Below, piece by piece: positions 62,712-64,000 of a DNA stretch of 64,000 nt. Below the pieces are notes generated by a model. That model was not told the DNA's origin. It worked only from the letters and a program-made list of their open reading frames with translations, and made no database searches. Within the stretch, counting starts at the first letter, position 1. The number at the start of each line of letters is the position of its first letter. Both the position numbers and the translations under genes were made by a program. Source of the stretch: CAWGCE01 sp964480915 (GTDB lineage Bacteria > Planctomycetota > Planctomycetia > Pirellulales > Pirellulaceae); the NCBI GenBank assembly GCA_964480915.1, contig CAYZRS010000007.1, positions 1 through 64,000 of the forward strand, read 5' to 3'.

Positions 62712-64000
62712 TCAATCTCCCCTGCCCTTCATGAGTTGCAGGACAGTTTGTTGATCGCCCGCGGAGGGCAGACCAAAGTCTGCGTCATACCCGAACAACT
62801 GCGTCAGCGAATTGGCCGAGTATCGATCGTCGCAGATCTCGATCCGTTCCGGAGTAATCAGCGCCGGGTGAGCGACGCCGCAGGCGTGACTGAGTGAGAG
62901 CAGTTCCTTGCGCAGCGTCACGATGTAATTCGCCACGCGATCCGCCTTGTTTTTTCGATCCAAACCTCGCATGAGCCAGGCGTTTTGCGTCGCCACGCCA
63001 GTCGGGCAATGGTTCGTGTGGCATTTCTGGGCCTGGATGCAGCCGATCGCCAGCATGGCGCCCCGCCCCACATTGATCATGTCGCAACCGAGTGCAAAAG
63101 CGAACACCGCATGGTGCGGCAGGCCGAGCATGCCGGAGCCCGCAAAGACGATTCGCTCGTGCAGGCCTCTCTCGTGAAACAACTTGTAGACGCGGGCAAA
63201 GGCTTGCTTGAAGGGAAATGCGACATGATCGGTGAAAACGAGCGGCCCCGCGCCGGTGCCCCCTTCGCCGCCGTCAATCGTGATGAAGTCGACGGCTCGA
63301 TCGCCCGCCTCCATCAGGTCGGCTAGCTCCTTCCAAAAGGAGAAGTCGCCGACTGCCGACTTGATGCCAACCGGCCTGCCCGTTTCGTCCGCCAATCGCT
63401 CGACGAAATCCAGCAGGCCATCCGCGTTGCCGAACTCACGATGAGATGCGGGGCTCAAACAGTCCTCGCCCATCGGAATGCCGCGAATATCGGCAATCTC
63501 TGGAGTAATCTTCGCGGCGGGCAAGATGCCGCCCTTGCCAGGCTTGGCTCCCTGGCTCAGTTTCACTTCGATCGCCGCGACCTTGTCGTATTTCTCCATC
63601 GTCTCCAGCAGTTTGGGCATGCTGAAGCCGCCATCTGTGGCGCGACAACCGAAGTATCCGGTTCCCAGTTGCCATACCAATCGAGCGCCATGATCGTGAT
63701 GCGGCGCAATGGCTCCTTCGCCAGTGCTCTGCAAGCATTCGGCCGTAGCGCAGCCGCGATTCAACGCTTCGACCGCCGCTGCGCTCAGCGATCCGTAGCT
63801 CATCCCTGAAACGTTGACGACCGACGCCGGCCGAAATGCGTGCTTTCGTTCGCGGAAGCCGCCGACGACCTTTGCGCACGGAATTCGATAAAGCGGATCA
63901 TACGAATCTTCGCCCGCGTGTGGCGATGTGATCGGAAAGACGCTGTGCTTCACGATCATGTAGTTCGGGGAACGCTCCATGTCATTGTCGGAGCCAAAAC
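62712..64000 (-). CDS. FMN-binding glutamate-synthase-like protein, 5' end cut by the window
   Basis: At least 429 residues of a glutamate-synthase large-subunit-like FMN domain. The frame is open through the window edge: residues F-G-S-D-N-D lie before the internal ATG at 63980, matching the F-G-x-x-x-D segment that precedes this point in relatives, so the N-terminus is missing. Visible pieces include N-V-S-G-M-S-Y-G-S-L, N-R-G-C-A, the S-T-G-E-G-A stretch, E-V-K-L-S-Q-G-A-K-P-G-K-G-G, F-I-T-I-D-G-G-E-G-G-T-G-A and a C-H-T-N-x-C-P-T-G-V segment of the 3Fe-4S cluster. There is no glutaminase domain, so it may use another amine donor or oxidise an unknown substrate. Confidence 0.88.
   Translation of the reverse strand, partial: FGSDNDMERSPNYMIVKHSVFPITSPHAGEDSYDPLYRIPCAKVVGGFRERKHAFRPASVVNVSGMSYGSLSAAAVEALNRGCATAECLQSTGEGAIAPHHDHGARLVWQLGTGYFGCRATDGGFSMPKLLETMEKYDKVAAIEVKLSQGAKPGKGGILPAAKITPEIADIRGIPMGEDCLSPASHREFGNADGLLDFVERLADETGRPVGIKSAVGDFSFWKELADLMEAGDRAVDFITIDGGEGGTGAGPLVFTDHVAFPFKQAFARVYKLFHERGLHERIVFAGSGMLGLPHHAVFAFALGCDMINVGRGAMLAIGCIQAQKCHTNHCPTGVATQNAWLMRGLDRKNKADRVANYIVTLRKELLSLSHACGVAHPALITPERIEICDDRYSANSLTQLFGYDADFGLPSAGDQQTVLQLMKGRGD

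Noticed and set aside
1..64000. CRISPR arrays, tRNA or rRNA genes, transposases and phage genes
   Set aside because: Looked for on both strands; no spaced direct repeats, cloverleaf with TTCRANNC arm, rRNA segments, DDE transposase or integrase were recognised. A tRNAscan or Infernal run would be decisive.

Overview
The window is about 64 kb of ordinary-looking bacterial chromosome, almost certainly from a planctomycete (Pirellulales-like). The evidence is the combination of families: tandem DUF1080 domains, ThuA, a formylglycine sulfatase, a PQQ-like propeller, a DUF1559 pseudopilin with its C-terminal H-x-G-G motif, two surface proteins with the LExR-xLL N-terminal motif, dockerin-type EF-hands, and a beta-RFAP synthase of the tetrahydromethanopterin (H4MPT) pathway. 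I saw no rRNA, tRNA, CRISPR array, insertion sequence or phage gene. Both window edges are chromosomal; the last gene is cut by the right edge.

Layout. 0-6.2 kb: a flavin amine oxidase, a DUF1080 protein coupled to glucuronate isomerase, a TPR/glycosyltransferase-like protein and an apparently exported methyltransferase. 6.2-8.4 kb: a ferritin-like DUF455 domain fused to an ATP-grasp domain. 8.4-15.9 kb: a 2490-residue surface protein (DUF4347, Asp-rich calcium repeats, nine DUF11-like repeats, SdrD-B) that ends in a full FKBP prolyl isomerase domain. 16.2-22.3 kb: an Nramp-like transporter, ThuA, an amidohydrolase and a long acyl-CoA dehydrogenase. 22.3-24.2 kb: a hipBA-type toxin-antitoxin operon with a strong promoter framed by palindromic operators. 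24.2-31 kb: sulfatase, PQQ propeller plus endonuclease/exonuclease/phosphatase pair, a zinc-ribbon pseudo-rhomboid and an alpha/beta hydrolase carrying EF-hands. 31-40 kb: rnc, an HtrA protease, mgtE, dapA, pdxJ, pdxH and a second exported hydrolase. 40.2-42.5 kb: a tightly overlapping pabA / DUF447 / beta-RFAP synthase operon. 42.5-49.9 kb: thiL, tsaE, hslVU, a Zn/Cd-type P-ATPase, an isochorismatase-fold hydrolase, an unlisted 58-residue coiled-coil gene and csrA. 50-56.6 kb: DUF1559 pseudopilin, an FtsQ-like zinc-ribbon protein downstream of murB, cinA with a degenerate second domain, and a CAP/dockerin surface protein. 56.8-64 kb: dnaG-rpoD with a clear terminator, a C4 zinc-ribbon coiled-coil protein, greA, a small coiled-coil protein and a partial glutamate-synthase-like FMN enzyme.

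How the genes work together. Several adjacent pairs form real functional units: pABA supply feeding H4MPT synthesis (pabA to beta-RFAP synthase), the HslUV protease, the dnaG-rpoD macromolecular-synthesis pair, vitamin B6 synthesis (pdxH, pdxJ), and murB with an FtsQ-like protein, an arrangement recalling the dcw cluster. The strongest candidates for new biology are the zinc-ribbon FtsQ-like protein, the FKBP-tailed giant surface protein, the DUF455-ATP-grasp fusion, and the operator layout of the hipBA operon. All functional calls rest on reading motifs by eye; no database search was run.
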